Part shown: in pieces, positions 18,703-27,450 of the stretch | How positions within the stretch are numbered: the stretch's first letter is position 1 | How the letters are laid out: the number at the start of each line of letters is the position of its first letter | Origin: Pararhizobium gei | GTDB lineage: Bacteria > Pseudomonadota > Alphaproteobacteria > Rhizobiales > Rhizobiaceae | DNA length: 64,000 nucleotides | Direction: 5' to 3' | Assembly: GCF_029223885.1 (NCBI RefSeq) | Contig: NZ_CP119409.1 | Coordinates: 3,002,001 to 3,066,000, forward strand | Made by a program: the position numbers and the translations under genes | Notes under the pieces: model-generated | The model's database searches: none | Seen by the model: the letters and a program-made list of their open reading frames with translations, nothing else | Told to the model about the DNA's origin: nothing

Positions 18703-18816
18703 GTCGCCTCGCTGCCAGTTGTTGCAACGCATATAAAGCGACTGCAGCGCGATGGGAACGGCATTAATCGCGAAACGACTAGTTTCCTAGAATTGAGAGC
18801 TGTATCGCGTCACAGG

Positions 18817-18987
18817 CTACCGCAATTCGGCAAGCTCGATAGCGGCGGGGATCGGCGTCTGGATGTTGACCGTCGTCATGAGCAGCGCAAAGACAGCGAT
18901 CTTGGCAGCAACCACTGTAATAACGACGGGCCGGAGTTGCCGTGCCGCGGATGAGGTTTCGAAAGCAGGGTTCTCTTGCATGTCCAT
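18817..18987 (-). CDS. Small 56-aa single-pass membrane protein
   Basis: ATG at 18987 is preceded by AGAGGACG, a good ribosome binding site, and opens a 56-codon frame: MDMQENPAFETSSAARQLRP, then a hydrophobic segment (VVITVVAAKIAVFALLMTTV) and a short tail ending ELAELR. The layout is a soluble N-terminus, one transmembrane helix and a short periplasmic tail. It stands alone between the MBL-fold gene and the MarR gene. I do not recognise a family. The SD, the helix and the lack of a competing frame make it a plausible real small protein. Confidence 0.6.
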   Translation of the reverse strand: MDMQENPAFETSSAARQLRPVVITVVAAKIAVFALLMTTVNIQTPIPAAIELAELR

Positions 18988-19245
18988 CGTCCTCTTTTGT
19001 GTGCTGTAAACACGACAAATGCTAGAAAGTTCCGGCTAAACCGGAGTGATTCCAGTATTTTAGATTTTCGGCCCCTATGCTGTTCCCTACGGGACTCGAG
19101 AAGAAGCAATTCGGGAGACGGGCAAAGCCGTGGCGACAAATGGCAGCGAGCGTCGTATGATCAGCGTTCCGGAACATCTGCATAAAGCGAAAAACATGTC
19201 GACACGGCCAACGTCTTATGGCGAAGGTTTCCGGAGGAAAATCGG

Positions 19246-19746
19246 TTGAAAGGAAATGACGGCGTGGCAGGACAGCCAAGGCAGACGTCCGATATGGAAC
19301 AGGCTCCCGGTGGAGACAGACAAGACGCGGTGGATTTCGAGATCATCGAACTTTTCTTCTTCGCCTACCGGGATTTCACCTCCGATCCGGATGTCATACT
19401 GGAAAAGCGTGGTTTTGGTCGAGCCCATCACCGGGTGCTGCATTTCGTCGATCGGGAACCCGGCATGACGGTCGCCGACCTGCTGGATACCTTGAAGATT
19501 ACCAAACAGAGCCTGGCCCGCGTTTTGAAACAGCTGATCGATTCAGGGTATATTCACCAAGTTGCGGGGCCGGAGGATCGCCGGCAGCGCAAGCTCTATA
19601 CAACAAAGGAAGGCAAGACATTGGCGCGTGCCTTGGCGAAGCCACAGTCGCGACGCATCGCCAAAGCATTGGAAAAAACCGGTCCTGGAGCCAGGGAAAC
19701 GATCAAACGATTCCTCGCCGGCATGAAGAACGCAGCGGAGAGCTGA
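19246..19746 (+). CDS. MarR-family transcriptional regulator (PetP-like)
   Basis: A 166-aa protein. A winged helix-turn-helix occupies about 55-130 (ILEKRGFGRAHHRVLHFV, LLDTLKITKQSLARVLKQLI, GPEDRRQRKLYTTKEG), with MarR-type helices either side. The start is TTG at 19246, because GGAGGA lies seven bases before it and no SD precedes the first ATG (19294). It is followed 49 bp later by an OmpR-type regulator and then a histidine kinase. The MarR-plus-response-regulator pair resembles petP-petR of Rhodobacter capsulatus, which affects cytochrome bc1 expression. The target here is unknown. Confidence 0.88.
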   Translation: MKGNDGVAGQPRQTSDMEQAPGGDRQDAVDFEIIELFFFAYRDFTSDPDVILEKRGFGRAHHRVLHFVDREPGMTVADLLDTLKITKQSLARVLKQLIDSGYIHQVAGPEDRRQRKLYTTKEGKTLARALAKPQSRRIAKALEKTGPGARETIKRFLAGMKNAAES

Positions 19747-19795
19747 GAAACCCGGTTACCGGCATGAACCGCGGGAAGAACAGGGTACGCAAACC

Positions 19796-20497
19796 ATGAC
19801 AAGAACAACGAGGATCGAAGACGACGCTCCCCACCTGCTGGTTGTCGATGACGACCGGCGAATTCGCGATCTTCTCAACCGCTACCTGATGGAAAAGGGC
19901 TTTCGCATCACAACAGCCGCGGATGCTGCCGAAGCGCGGCGAAAGCTGGTCGGCATCGACTATGATCTGCTGATCGTCGATGTGATGATGCCGGGGGAGA
20001 CAGGTATTTCGCTCACCCAGAGCCTGCGCAAGCTCAAGACGGTGCCGGTCATCATGCTGACGGCGCTGGCGGAATCCAATGCCAGGATAGAAGGCTTGGA
20101 GGCAGGGGCCGACGACTATCTTCCAAAACCCTTTGATCCCAGGGAACTCGTACTGCGCATCAACAATATTCTGAGACGCAATGCCCCTGCCAAGGCGCCG
20201 AAGATCGAACAGGTCATTTTCGGCCCCTTCACCTTCTCGGTTGTGCGCAGGGAACTGCGGCGCGGCCCCGATCATATTCGTCTGACGGACCGGGAGCAGG
20301 AAATCATGATGCTCTTTTCCCAGCGCGCCGGCGAGACGATCCCGCGCCACGAACTGGTGAGCGACGAGGCGGAGGTTGGCGAACGAACGATCGACGTGCA
20401 GATCAATCGCCTCCGGCGCAAGATCGAGGACGACCCCTCCAATCCGGTCTGGCTCCAGACCGTTCGTGGCATAGGCTACCGGCTGAGCGTCGATTGA
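19796..20497 (+). CDS. OmpR-family two-component response regulator (PetR-like)
   Basis: A 233-aa protein. The receiver domain (about 12-125) has the acidic pair in LLVVDDDRRI, the phosphoacceptor D62 in LLIVDVMMPG, the Thr in VIMLTAL and the Lys in DDYLPKPFDP. The C-terminal OmpR winged helix ends VWLQTVRGIGYRLSVD, with ERTIDVQINRLRRKIE as recognition region. The histidine kinase gene begins 15 bp after it, and the MarR gene precedes it, so the three are one operon. It resembles PetR of R. capsulatus; regulated genes cannot be read from the sequence. Confidence 0.93.
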   Translation: MTRTTRIEDDAPHLLVVDDDRRIRDLLNRYLMEKGFRITTAADAAEARRKLVGIDYDLLIVDVMMPGETGISLTQSLRKLKTVPVIMLTALAESNARIEGLEAGADDYLPKPFDPRELVLRINNILRRNAPAKAPKIEQVIFGPFTFSVVRRELRRGPDHIRLTDREQEIMMLFSQRAGETIPRHELVSDEAEVGERTIDVQINRLRRKIEDDPSNPVWLQTVRGIGYRLSVD

Positions 20498-20512
20498 GGA
20501 CACAGGATTTGA

Positions 20513-21889
20513 ATGGCGGGCTTTGACATCATCAAGCGCGGGGCGCAGTCGGGCGACACGGCATGGAAAGAGGCAATGCGATGGCTGCGCCGTCGTCTGC
20601 CGATGGGCCTTTACGCCCGCTCCTTGCTGATCGTCATCATTCCAATGGTGCTGCTGCAGTCCGTCGTCGCCTTTGTTTTCATGGAGCGGCATTGGCAACT
20701 CGTGACCCAGCGACTGTCGGCAGCCGTGACCAACGATATTGCCGCCGTCATCGATCTGATCGAGGCAATGCCAAGCTCGGACGAGGCCACCATCACGCGC
20801 GTCGCGCGGCAACGGTTGAACCTGAACATATCGATCGAGCCGGATGAAGAACTGCCACCACCGCGCCCCAAGCCGTTTTTCGAGATTCTGGACCAGATCC
20901 TCAGCGAGGAGATTTCCGACACGATCCGCCGCCCCTTCTGGATCGACACGGTCGGGGATTCCAATCTTGTTGAAATCCGCATCAAGCTCGGCCCGGAACG
21001 CATCCTGCGCGTCTATGCCCGTCGCGGCCAGGCTTATGCCTCCAACACGCACATCTTTATCGTCTGGATGGTCGGCGCCTCGCTGGTGCTTCTCGCCATT
21101 GCGATCCTCTTTTTGCGTGGGCAGATCCGCCCGATTCTTGCCCTTGCCAAGGCAGCCGAGAGTTTCGGCAAGGGCCAGAAGATCGACGAGTTCTCGCCGC
21201 GGGGCGCCGAGGAAGTGCGCCGCGCGGGCCTGGCCTTCATCCAGATGCGTGAACGTATCGAGCGGCAGATCGAGCAACGAACGGCGATGCTGACGGGCGT
21301 CAGCCACGACCTTCGCACCATTCTCACGCGCTTCAAGCTGCAATTGGCGCTTGCCGGCGACAGCGCCGATCTGGAAAACCTGAACCAGGACGTCGAAGAC
21401 ATGCAAAGCATGCTGGAAGGCTACCTTGCCTTCGCACGCGGCGAAGCCGAGGAGGATGTCGGAGACCTGAAACTCCATGATCTGATGAACCGTCTGACAT
21501 TGGAGGCAGAGTTGCACGGCAAGACGGTAACGACCGCCATCGAAGGGGACGACAATGTCCGGGTCCGCCCCAACGCCTTTACCCGGCTGGTCGCCAATCT
21601 GGCTTCCAATGCGTATCGCTATGCCCAGACCGTGCATATCGATGCCAGACACAGCTCGAAATGGCTGACCATTACCGTCGATGACGACGGTCCCGGTATT
21701 CCCGAGCGCTCGCGCGAAGATGTTTTCAAGCCGTTCTTTCGCCTTGACGAGGCGCGCAACCTCGACAGTTCCGGAACCGGCCTCGGCCTTGCCATTGCCC
21801 GGGACATCGCCCGCAGCCACGGTGGCAACGTAACGCTGTCGGACAGTTCGATGGGCGGGCTAAGGGCCATGGTCAGGGTACCGGCATAG
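20513..21889 (+). CDS. Sensor histidine kinase (EnvZ-like)
   Basis: A 458-aa membrane kinase. Two transmembrane segments (LLIVIIPMVLLQSVVAFVF and FIVWMVGASLVLLAIAILFL) flank a periplasmic region of about 130 residues, which contains a proline stretch (EELPPPRPKPFF). A HAMP linker follows (RGQIRPILALAKAAESFG), then the phosphoacceptor H265 in GVSHDLRTILTRFKL and the ATPase domain (LVANLASNAYRYA, DDDGPGIPE, GTGLGLAIARDIA). It should phosphorylate the response regulator encoded 15 bp upstream. The signal is unknown. Confidence 0.94.
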   Translation: MAGFDIIKRGAQSGDTAWKEAMRWLRRRLPMGLYARSLLIVIIPMVLLQSVVAFVFMERHWQLVTQRLSAAVTNDIAAVIDLIEAMPSSDEATITRVARQRLNLNISIEPDEELPPPRPKPFFEILDQILSEEISDTIRRPFWIDTVGDSNLVEIRIKLGPERILRVYARRGQAYASNTHIFIVWMVGASLVLLAIAILFLRGQIRPILALAKAAESFGKGQKIDEFSPRGAEEVRRAGLAFIQMRERIERQIEQRTAMLTGVSHDLRTILTRFKLQLALAGDSADLENLNQDVEDMQSMLEGYLAFARGEAEEDVGDLKLHDLMNRLTLEAELHGKTVTTAIEGDDNVRVRPNAFTRLVANLASNAYRYAQTVHIDARHSSKWLTITVDDDGPGIPERSREDVFKPFFRLDEARNLDSSGTGLGLAIARDIARSHGGNVTLSDSSMGGLRAMVRVPA

Positions 21890-21975
21890 TCCCAGCCCCG
21901 CCCGGCAGACATGCCGCCTGCCCTTTGGCTCATTGGCAATGTGTTTGAAAAGACCGGGCAGCGTGCTTGCGCACC

Positions 21976-22317
21976 CTACAGCATTCTCTTGCCGTTCGGG
22001 ACCGGCTTATCGACGCTGGCAAGCACGATCGCGCCCGTCTCGTCTTCGAAACCCAGCGTCAGAACTTCAGAGCGGAAGGGGCCGATCTGGCGGGGTGGAA
22101 AATTGACGACACCCAGCACCTGGCGGCCGATCAGGGTTTCCGGCGTGTAGTGAACGGTGATCTGGGCGGAGGATTTCTTGACGCCGATTTCGGGGCCGAA
22201 ATCGATGACCAGCTTTATTGCCGGTTTGCGCGCCTCGGGGAAAGGCAAGGCTTCGACGATCGTGCCGGCGCGAATATCGACCCGTTCGAAATCTGAATAA
22301 GCGATGGTATCGGTCAT
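21976..22317 (-). CDS. CsaA-like tRNA-binding domain protein
   Basis: A 113-aa OB-fold protein of the CsaA/Trbp111 type, starting MTDTIAYSDFERVDIRAGTI. The family signature is KSSAQITVHYTPETLIGRQV with VVNFPPRQIGPFRSEVLTLG. Bacillus CsaA has chaperone-like and export-related activity and binds peptides; homologues also bind tRNA. It lies 15 bp after proC in the same direction and is probably co-transcribed with proC and the ybjN-like gene. The role in this organism is not established. Confidence 0.9.
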   Translation of the reverse strand: MTDTIAYSDFERVDIRAGTIVEALPFPEARKPAIKLVIDFGPEIGVKKSSAQITVHYTPETLIGRQVLGVVNFPPRQIGPFRSEVLTLGFEDETGAIVLASVDKPVPNGKRML

Positions 22318-22332
22318 GGAAGAATCCAGTTG

Positions 22333-23151
22333 TCAGCCGGCCAGTTCTTCGGCGCGCTTGCGGGCGGCGGCGATAGCTTTGTCGAATAGCGGCTGCATGC
22401 CGTCATCCGCCATAAGAACGGTGAGAGCCGCCGCCGTCGTGCCGCCCGGAGATGTCACGTTCTGACGGAGTTTCGAAGCGTCATCGGGGGACTGATGGAG
22501 AAGTTCACCAGCCCCCGCGACGGTTTCCCGTGCGAGCCGCATGGCAAGGTCCGCCTGAAGACCGGCTTTGCGGCCGGCCTCCGCCATGCATTCGACGAGA
22601 TAGAAGACATAGGCCGGACCACTGCCCGAGACGGCGGTGACCGCATCGATATCAGCTTCCGTATCGACCCATTCGACCGGGCCGGAGACCTTCAGAAGAC
22701 CGTGGACGAGATCTCTCTGCAGGGCAGAAACAGCCGCATTCGCAAAAGCCCCGGTGACGCCGCGGCCGATCATCGCCGGTGTGTTCGGCATGGCGCGCAC
22801 CATGGCGGCCTCACCGAGATGGCTGCCCATAAAAGCGAGTGTCGTTCCGGCGGCGACCGATACAACAACGGTGTCCGGGCCGACGAGACCTTGCAGCGGC
22901 GGCAGCACCGCCGCCATCATCTGCGGCTTGACGGCAAGAAACAAAACGCCGGCCTTCAGACCCGCAGGCGCTTCCGTCTTATGAAGCGCGCCATTGTCTT
23001 CGATCAGCTTGGCCATGGACGACGACGGACCGGGATCGATCACCAGAACGTCCGCTCCGGCAATCCCGCTCTTCAGCCAGCCGGTGAGCATCGCGCCGCC
23101 CATGTTGCCGGCTCCGACAAGGACGATCGGACCTGCCGCACCAAGAGCCAT
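22333..23151 (-). CDS. proC: Pyrroline-5-carboxylate reductase
   Basis: A 272-aa NAD(P)-binding enzyme. The Rossmann motif is VLVGAGNMGGAMLTGW, the conserved AVKPQMM follows, and the ProC C-terminal signature is in AVSGSGPAYVFYLVECMAE plus SPGGTTAAAL. It makes proline from pyrroline-5-carboxylate in the cytoplasm. I chose the ATG at 23151 over the in-frame GTG at 23157, which would overlap the upstream stop codon. It starts two bases after the YbjN-like gene, so translation is coupled. The csaA-like gene follows. Confidence 0.95.
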   Translation of the reverse strand: MALGAAGPIVLVGAGNMGGAMLTGWLKSGIAGADVLVIDPGPSSSMAKLIEDNGALHKTEAPAGLKAGVLFLAVKPQMMAAVLPPLQGLVGPDTVVVSVAAGTTLAFMGSHLGEAAMVRAMPNTPAMIGRGVTGAFANAAVSALQRDLVHGLLKVSGPVEWVDTEADIDAVTAVSGSGPAYVFYLVECMAEAGRKAGLQADLAMRLARETVAGAGELLHQSPDDASKLRQNVTSPGGTTAAALTVLMADDGMQPLFDKAIAAARKRAEELAG

Positions 23152-23153
23152 GG

Positions 23154-23654
23154 TCACGCTTCTCCGACAGTTTCGAACATGACGGCCTCAACCGCAGTCT
23201 CAGCAGTGATGCCCGACCAGACGACGAATTGGAAAGCCTGAAAATAGGACTCGCAAGCTTCCAGCGCGCTGGAAAACAGAACCTCGACCTGTTGGTTCGT
23301 GGGCTCCGCACCGCCTGCAAGCAGCAGCGACTGTCGGAAGATCACGACGTCTTCCTGACGCCACAGATCGAAATGCCCCATCAGCACCTGGCCGTTGATA
23401 TGGGACAGAAGCCGGATGACCTCGTTGACCCGGCTTTCGGGAACCTTGATGTCGAAGGCACAGGCGAGATGCAGTGCTTCGAATTCTTCCATCCAGGAGA
23501 AGGAGACGTGATAATCCGTCCACTTGCCCTCGACGGTCATGGCGATCTCGTCTTCGCCGGAACGTTCGAAGGACCAATCGTTGTTGGCCGCGACGAACTC
23601 GATCATGTCGACCGGGTTCGATTGGCGCTCAAGTTCCAGTTCCATCAGGCTCAT
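23154..23654 (-). CDS. YbjN domain-containing protein
   Basis: A 166-aa soluble protein with the YbjN fold features found in rhizobial members: DMIEFVAANNDWSFERSGED, then TDYHVSFSWMEEFEALHLAC, INGQVLMGHFDLWRQ, and a C-terminal helix around CESYFQAFQFVVWSG. YbjN-type proteins are linked in E. coli to stress and motility and resemble secretion chaperones; the role here is unknown. It is the first gene of the ybjN-proC-csaA unit and overlaps neither neighbour. Confidence 0.85.
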   Translation of the reverse strand: MSLMELELERQSNPVDMIEFVAANNDWSFERSGEDEIAMTVEGKWTDYHVSFSWMEEFEALHLACAFDIKVPESRVNEVIRLLSHINGQVLMGHFDLWRQEDVVIFRQSLLLAGGAEPTNQQVEVLFSSALEACESYFQAFQFVVWSGITAETAVEAVMFETVGEA

Positions 23655-24076
23655 GCATCACCCCACAAGTCCTGGCACGGGCATGCGTCATCGTGCTCCC
23701 GCACGACATCTGCAAACTCAAACACCAGAAACAAACACTATGATTACCGGAAACACGACCACCATGCCTGAACTAGCCTGCCTGGAGCTTGCGTGATCCG
23801 TTTCGAATCATCATTTAAAATCAGTGTATAATGCGGGAGTCCGCGTGCCATCCCCCTCGCCGGAAAATAGCGCGGAAGGGTGTGGATATGCTTTGCGAAA
23901 CAGATTCAGCGCTGGTTCTTAAGCGACTCTGGCGTAAGCGTTTTTCGACAGTGTCCACAGGATGAAAAAATTATGAATATTCGGCCGGTTGCAGCGATGG
24001 GACCGTCATAGCTGTTCCAGAATGGGACAAACGGGCGCGGGCGCCGGCGCACGCCCCATCCCCTTCCGGCAGTTGC
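23655..24076. other. Intergenic region between ubiK and the ybjN-like gene
   Basis: These 422 bases contain the promoter of the leftward ybjN-proC-csaA unit and the end of ubiK. A perfect TATAAT occurs at 23827-23832, but I could not pair it with a good -35 element. An AT-rich stretch covers about 23800-23835. The end near 24040 is GC-rich, and GGCGCGGGCGCCGG there may help terminate ubiK. No open frame or RNA gene is convincing. Confidence 0.45.
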
Positions 24077-24337
24077 TCACTTGCCGGCTTCGGCCAGCCG
24101 TGCCTCAAGCGCCGCGACACGAGCCAGAAGGGCGTCGTTTTCTTCGCGCGCCTTCAGCGCCATTTCCCTGACGGCCTCGAACTCCTCGCGCTTGACGATA
24201 TCCATGGAATTGAGGAGCCGCTCGCCCTGCGCCCGGAACATGGTCTCCATCTCGCGGCGCACGCCCTGCGCAGCGCCTGCCGCATCTGTCATCAGCTTGG
24301 CGAAGTCATCCAGAATTCGATTGGTGCCCGTGCTCAT
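24077..24337 (-). CDS. ubiK: UbiK-type accessory factor (BMFP family)
   Basis: An 86-aa protein starting MSTGTNRILDDFAKLM. The membrane-fusogenic helix (TDAAGAAQGVRREMETMF) is followed by RLLNSMDIVKREEFEAVREM and a C-terminal coiled coil with Leu/Ala heptads (NDALLARVAALEARLAEAG). This is the BMFP layout, a trimeric coiled-coil protein in Brucella; E. coli UbiK supports aerobic ubiquinone synthesis with UbiJ. The start is the standard family start. It is divergent from lgt with 181 bp between starts. Confidence 0.88.
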   Translation of the reverse strand: MSTGTNRILDDFAKLMTDAAGAAQGVRREMETMFRAQGERLLNSMDIVKREEFEAVREMALKAREENDALLARVAALEARLAEAGK

Positions 24338-24518
24338 TGCTTCCATCCTATCTTGTCGCCTGCGATAGCAGGCTTGTGAACAGGAGGTAGGAGCACATAG
24401 GAGTTGATGCAAGGAAAAATAGTGGGATGACGGCCTTTCCGCTGACGGACGCGCCTTGACCGCCCCACAAGGGAGGGCCATGTTCCCCGCGACAACGCGG
24501 CCGGAATGAAGCAAGACC

Positions 24519-25409
24519 TTGGAAACAATCGCAACCCTCTTTTCGATCATGCCTTTTCCGGACATTGATCCTGTGCTTCTCGACCTTGGTCTGCTCAAGG
24601 TTCACTGGTACGGCCTTGCCTACGTCGCCGGCATTATGCTGGGATGGCACTACGCACGGCGCGTTGTCCGCAATGGGGCCTTGTGGCGCGGCGGCCAGTC
24701 GCCGATTACCGACGTGCAGATCGACGATTTCGTTCTCTGGGTAGCGGGCGGCATCGTTCTTGGCGGACGTATCGGTTACATTCTTTTCTATGACCTGGCA
24801 GCCGTGCTGGCCGAGCCTATCCGCGCCATCAGGATTCAGGACGGCGGCATGTCGTTCCACGGCGGCCTGATTGGCACCTTCATCGCCATGGTCGTCTTTG
24901 CCCGCCGCAACGGGATCGCCATCTGGTCGCTGTTCGATGTCGTCTCCGCCGTCGTGCCGATCGGCCTGTTCTTCGGCCGCGTCGCCAACTTCGTCAATGG
25001 TGAACTCTGGGGCGCGCCGGCGGATGTTCCCTGGGCGGTCGTGTTCTGCAACACCTATCTGATGGCCGCCAATGGTTGCGTCGCCGGAACGGAGCCCCGC
25101 CATCCGAGCCAGCTTTACGAAGCGGGCCTCGAAGGCATCGTGCTTTTGTCGATCCTTGCCTTTCTCATTTATGCCCGTCGCGCGCTCACGACGCCCGGCC
25201 TTGTTTGTGGCGTTTTCGTAACCGGCTATGGCATTGCCCGTACCTTCGTCGAGTTTTTCCGCGAGCCCGACCAGCAGCTCGGCTATCTCTATGGCGGCTG
25301 GCTGACGATGGGTATGGTCCTGTCCTTGCCGATGGTCGCGATCGGCCTGTGGGCAATCCTGCGCGCGCACCGCGCTGCTGTTGCAACGTCTCAAGAGGGG
25401 GTGCGATGA
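24519..25409 (+). CDS. lgt: Phosphatidylglycerol:prolipoprotein diacylglyceryl transferase
   Basis: A 296-aa inner-membrane enzyme with about seven transmembrane helices. The HGGL motif (SFHGGLIGTF) and the signature FGRVANFVNGELWG are present, followed by RHPSQLYEAGLEG. It attaches diacylglycerol to the lipobox cysteine of prolipoproteins. The start is likely TTG at 24519, with GGAATGAAG upstream; the next ATG (24549) has no SD. Its stop overlaps the start of the MidA-like methyltransferase gene (ATGA), so the two are coupled. Confidence 0.94.
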   Translation: METIATLFSIMPFPDIDPVLLDLGLLKVHWYGLAYVAGIMLGWHYARRVVRNGALWRGGQSPITDVQIDDFVLWVAGGIVLGGRIGYILFYDLAAVLAEPIRAIRIQDGGMSFHGGLIGTFIAMVVFARRNGIAIWSLFDVVSAVVPIGLFFGRVANFVNGELWGAPADVPWAVVFCNTYLMAANGCVAGTEPRHPSQLYEAGLEGIVLLSILAFLIYARRALTTPGLVCGVFVTGYGIARTFVEFFREPDQQLGYLYGGWLTMGMVLSLPMVAIGLWAILRAHRAAVATSQEGVR

Positions 25410-26500
25410 CGACAGCGCTCGCCGAAAAGATCAAGTCGATCATTCTCGCCACCGGCCCGATCAGTGTGACCGACTATTTTTCGCTGTGCCTGGCAGACCC
25501 GGACTACGGCTACTACAAGACCCGCGAGCCGTTCGGACGATCCGGTGATTTTATTACCGCGCCTGAGATCAGCCAGCTGTTTGGCGAGATGATCGGCATC
25601 TTCCTCGTTCAGGCCTGGCAAAGGCATGGCGAGCCCTCGCCCGTCGTCATCGCCGAAATCGGCCCGGGGCGCGGGACGATGATGTCGGATATCCTGCGGG
25701 TCATCGCCAAACTCTCGCCCGCCCTTTATGCATCGGCCGCTGTCCACCTTGTGGAAACCAGCGAGCGCCTGCAGAAAGTCCAGAGCCAGACGCTGGTGGC
25801 GCACAAGTTCAAGATTTCCTGGCATGACAGTTTCGACACCCTGCCGGACGGCTTCATGCTTCTGGTGGCCAACGAATTGTTCGACGCGATCCCGATCCGC
25901 CAGTTCGTCAAAACCACGCAAGGGTTCAGGGAGCGCCTGGTGGGCCTCGATGCAAAGAATGAATTGATGTTCGCGGCAGGTGTTGCGGGCATCGATCCGG
26001 CTTTGCTGCCGCCTGCCGCCACAAACGCTCCCACCGGTACGATTTTCGAGATCGCACCCGCCCGCGACGCGGTGATGACGGCAATTGCGGCGCGTATCCA
26101 CGCAAGCGGCGGCACAGCCCTGATCATAGATTATGGTCATATGGCGACCGGTCTTGGAGACACGCTGCAGGCGGTGCGCGACCATCAGTTCGACCCGCCG
26201 CTGAAACATCCGGGCGAGGCTGATATCACCAGCCATGTCGATTTCGAGCAGCTTGCCCGGCGGGCTGTTACCGAGGGCCTCCAGATCAACGGATTGACCT
26301 ACCAGGGTGATTTTCTGCTGGCGCTTGGGCTCGCCGAACGTGCGGCGGTGCTGGGACGCGACAAGAGCGTCGAGACGCAGGAAAACATCCGTGCCGATGT
26401 CGAAAGGCTGGCGGGAGCCGGCGAAGGCAGGATGGGGGAGTTATTCAAGGTTCTCGCCGTCAGCAGTCCGAATCTTGCCCTTCCCCCCTTCCGGAAATAG
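25406..26500 (+). CDS. MidA/NDUFAF7-like SAM-dependent methyltransferase
   Basis: A 364-aa protein of the COG1565 type. It starts with MTTALAEKIKSIILATGPIS and has DYFSLCLADPDYGYYKTR and GDFITAPEISQLFGE near the N-terminus. The SAM-binding motif is VVIAEIGPGRGTMMSDILR and ANELFDAIPIRQ follows. The human homologue NDUFAF7 methylates an arginine of a complex I subunit during assembly. AGAGGGGG precedes the ATG, and the four-base overlap with lgt couples translation. A complex I role here is inference from the family. Confidence 0.92.
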   Translation: MTTALAEKIKSIILATGPISVTDYFSLCLADPDYGYYKTREPFGRSGDFITAPEISQLFGEMIGIFLVQAWQRHGEPSPVVIAEIGPGRGTMMSDILRVIAKLSPALYASAAVHLVETSERLQKVQSQTLVAHKFKISWHDSFDTLPDGFMLLVANELFDAIPIRQFVKTTQGFRERLVGLDAKNELMFAAGVAGIDPALLPPAATNAPTGTIFEIAPARDAVMTAIAARIHASGGTALIIDYGHMATGLGDTLQAVRDHQFDPPLKHPGEADITSHVDFEQLARRAVTEGLQINGLTYQGDFLLALGLAERAAVLGRDKSVETQENIRADVERLAGAGEGRMGELFKVLAVSSPNLALPPFRK

Positions 26501-26654
26501 GTTTCAGCACGCCCGGCGGCGACATGAACTGTCGCCGCAGACGGATTGACAGGCACAGCACGTTAAGGCCAACATCCGGCCAAATCACCCCGGACAACCC
26601 TTTGCGGCACCCGGAAAGCCCGTCTGATCACAGCCATCGAGAGGCAGGAAACCG

Positions 26655-27449
26655 ATGAAGGATGATGCCTTGCCCTTGCCCGTGCAAAGCCCGCTGCTGC
26701 GTGAAAAGGCCGGACACGCCGCGTTGCACGGCTATTTCACCCGAAAAGGCGGCGTATCGGAAGGCCTCTATCAAGGGCTCAATGTCGGACTGGGGTCCAG
26801 CGACGACCGGGCATGCGTGGAAGAAAATCGCGCCCGCGTGAGTGCCTGGTTCTCCGCGCCGCCGGCCAGGCTGGCGACGGTGCATCAGGTCCATTCGCCG
26901 AATGTCGTGATCGTTGATGCAGCCTATGACGGGACGCGCGCAGAGGCCGATGCTCTCGTTACGGCGGCGCCCGGGCTGGTCATCGGGGTCTTGTCCGCGG
27001 ATTGCGGGCCGGTGCTCTTTGTCGATCCGCAGGCCCGTGTGGTCGGGGCCGCGCATGCCGGCTGGAAGGGCGCTCTCGGCGGCGTCCTTGAAAATACCGT
27101 CGACGTGATGGTTTCGCTTGGCGCCCGCCGCGACCGCATCCTGGCCTGCCTCGGCCCCTCCATCAGCCGCCGCAACTACGAGGTGGGCGCGGAGTTCGTT
27201 CAGCAGTTTCTCGAGAAAGACCCGGCCTATATCCGGTTTTTCTCTCCTTCGAGCCGTGACGGTCATTCCATGTTCGATTTGCCCGGTCTGACGACCATGC
27301 GGCTGACGGATGCGGGCGTAACTGCGGAAAATCTCGACATTTGCACCTATGCGGACGAGGAGCGCTTTTTCTCCTACCGCCGAACGACACATCGCAGCGA
27401 GCCGGACTATGGCCGGCAAATCTCTGCAATATCCTTGACGGAGGCATGA
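26655..27449 (+). CDS. pgeF: PgeF-type multicopper-fold purine nucleoside phosphorylase (YfiH family)
   Basis: A 264-aa protein of the YfiH/LACC1 family. The expected metal and active-site residues are in LATVHQVHSPNV (His), VLSADCGPVLFVDP (Cys) and GAAHAGWKGALGG (His). The E. coli homologue removes wrongly incorporated residues linked to peptidoglycan editing, and LACC1 relatives act on purine nucleosides. The ATG has a GAGG-like site upstream. One base separates its stop from the M24-fold gene, so the two form an operon. Confidence 0.93.
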   Translation: MKDDALPLPVQSPLLREKAGHAALHGYFTRKGGVSEGLYQGLNVGLGSSDDRACVEENRARVSAWFSAPPARLATVHQVHSPNVVIVDAAYDGTRAEADALVTAAPGLVIGVLSADCGPVLFVDPQARVVGAAHAGWKGALGGVLENTVDVMVSLGARRDRILACLGPSISRRNYEVGAEFVQQFLEKDPAYIRFFSPSSRDGHSMFDLPGLTTMRLTDAGVTAENLDICTYADEERFFSYRRTTHRSEPDYGRQISAISLTEA

Positions 27450-27450
27450 C

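Noticed and set aside
19703..21820. A 705-codon open frame on the minus strand opposite the response regulator and kinase genes
   Set aside because: It is the mirror of two well-defined genes in GC-rich DNA, has no domain character, and its composition is that of antisense codons.
23827..23832. Perfect TATAAT between ubiK and the ybjN-like gene as a promoter
   Set aside because: No matching -35 element at 16-18 bp and the nearest rightward gene is over 600 bp away.
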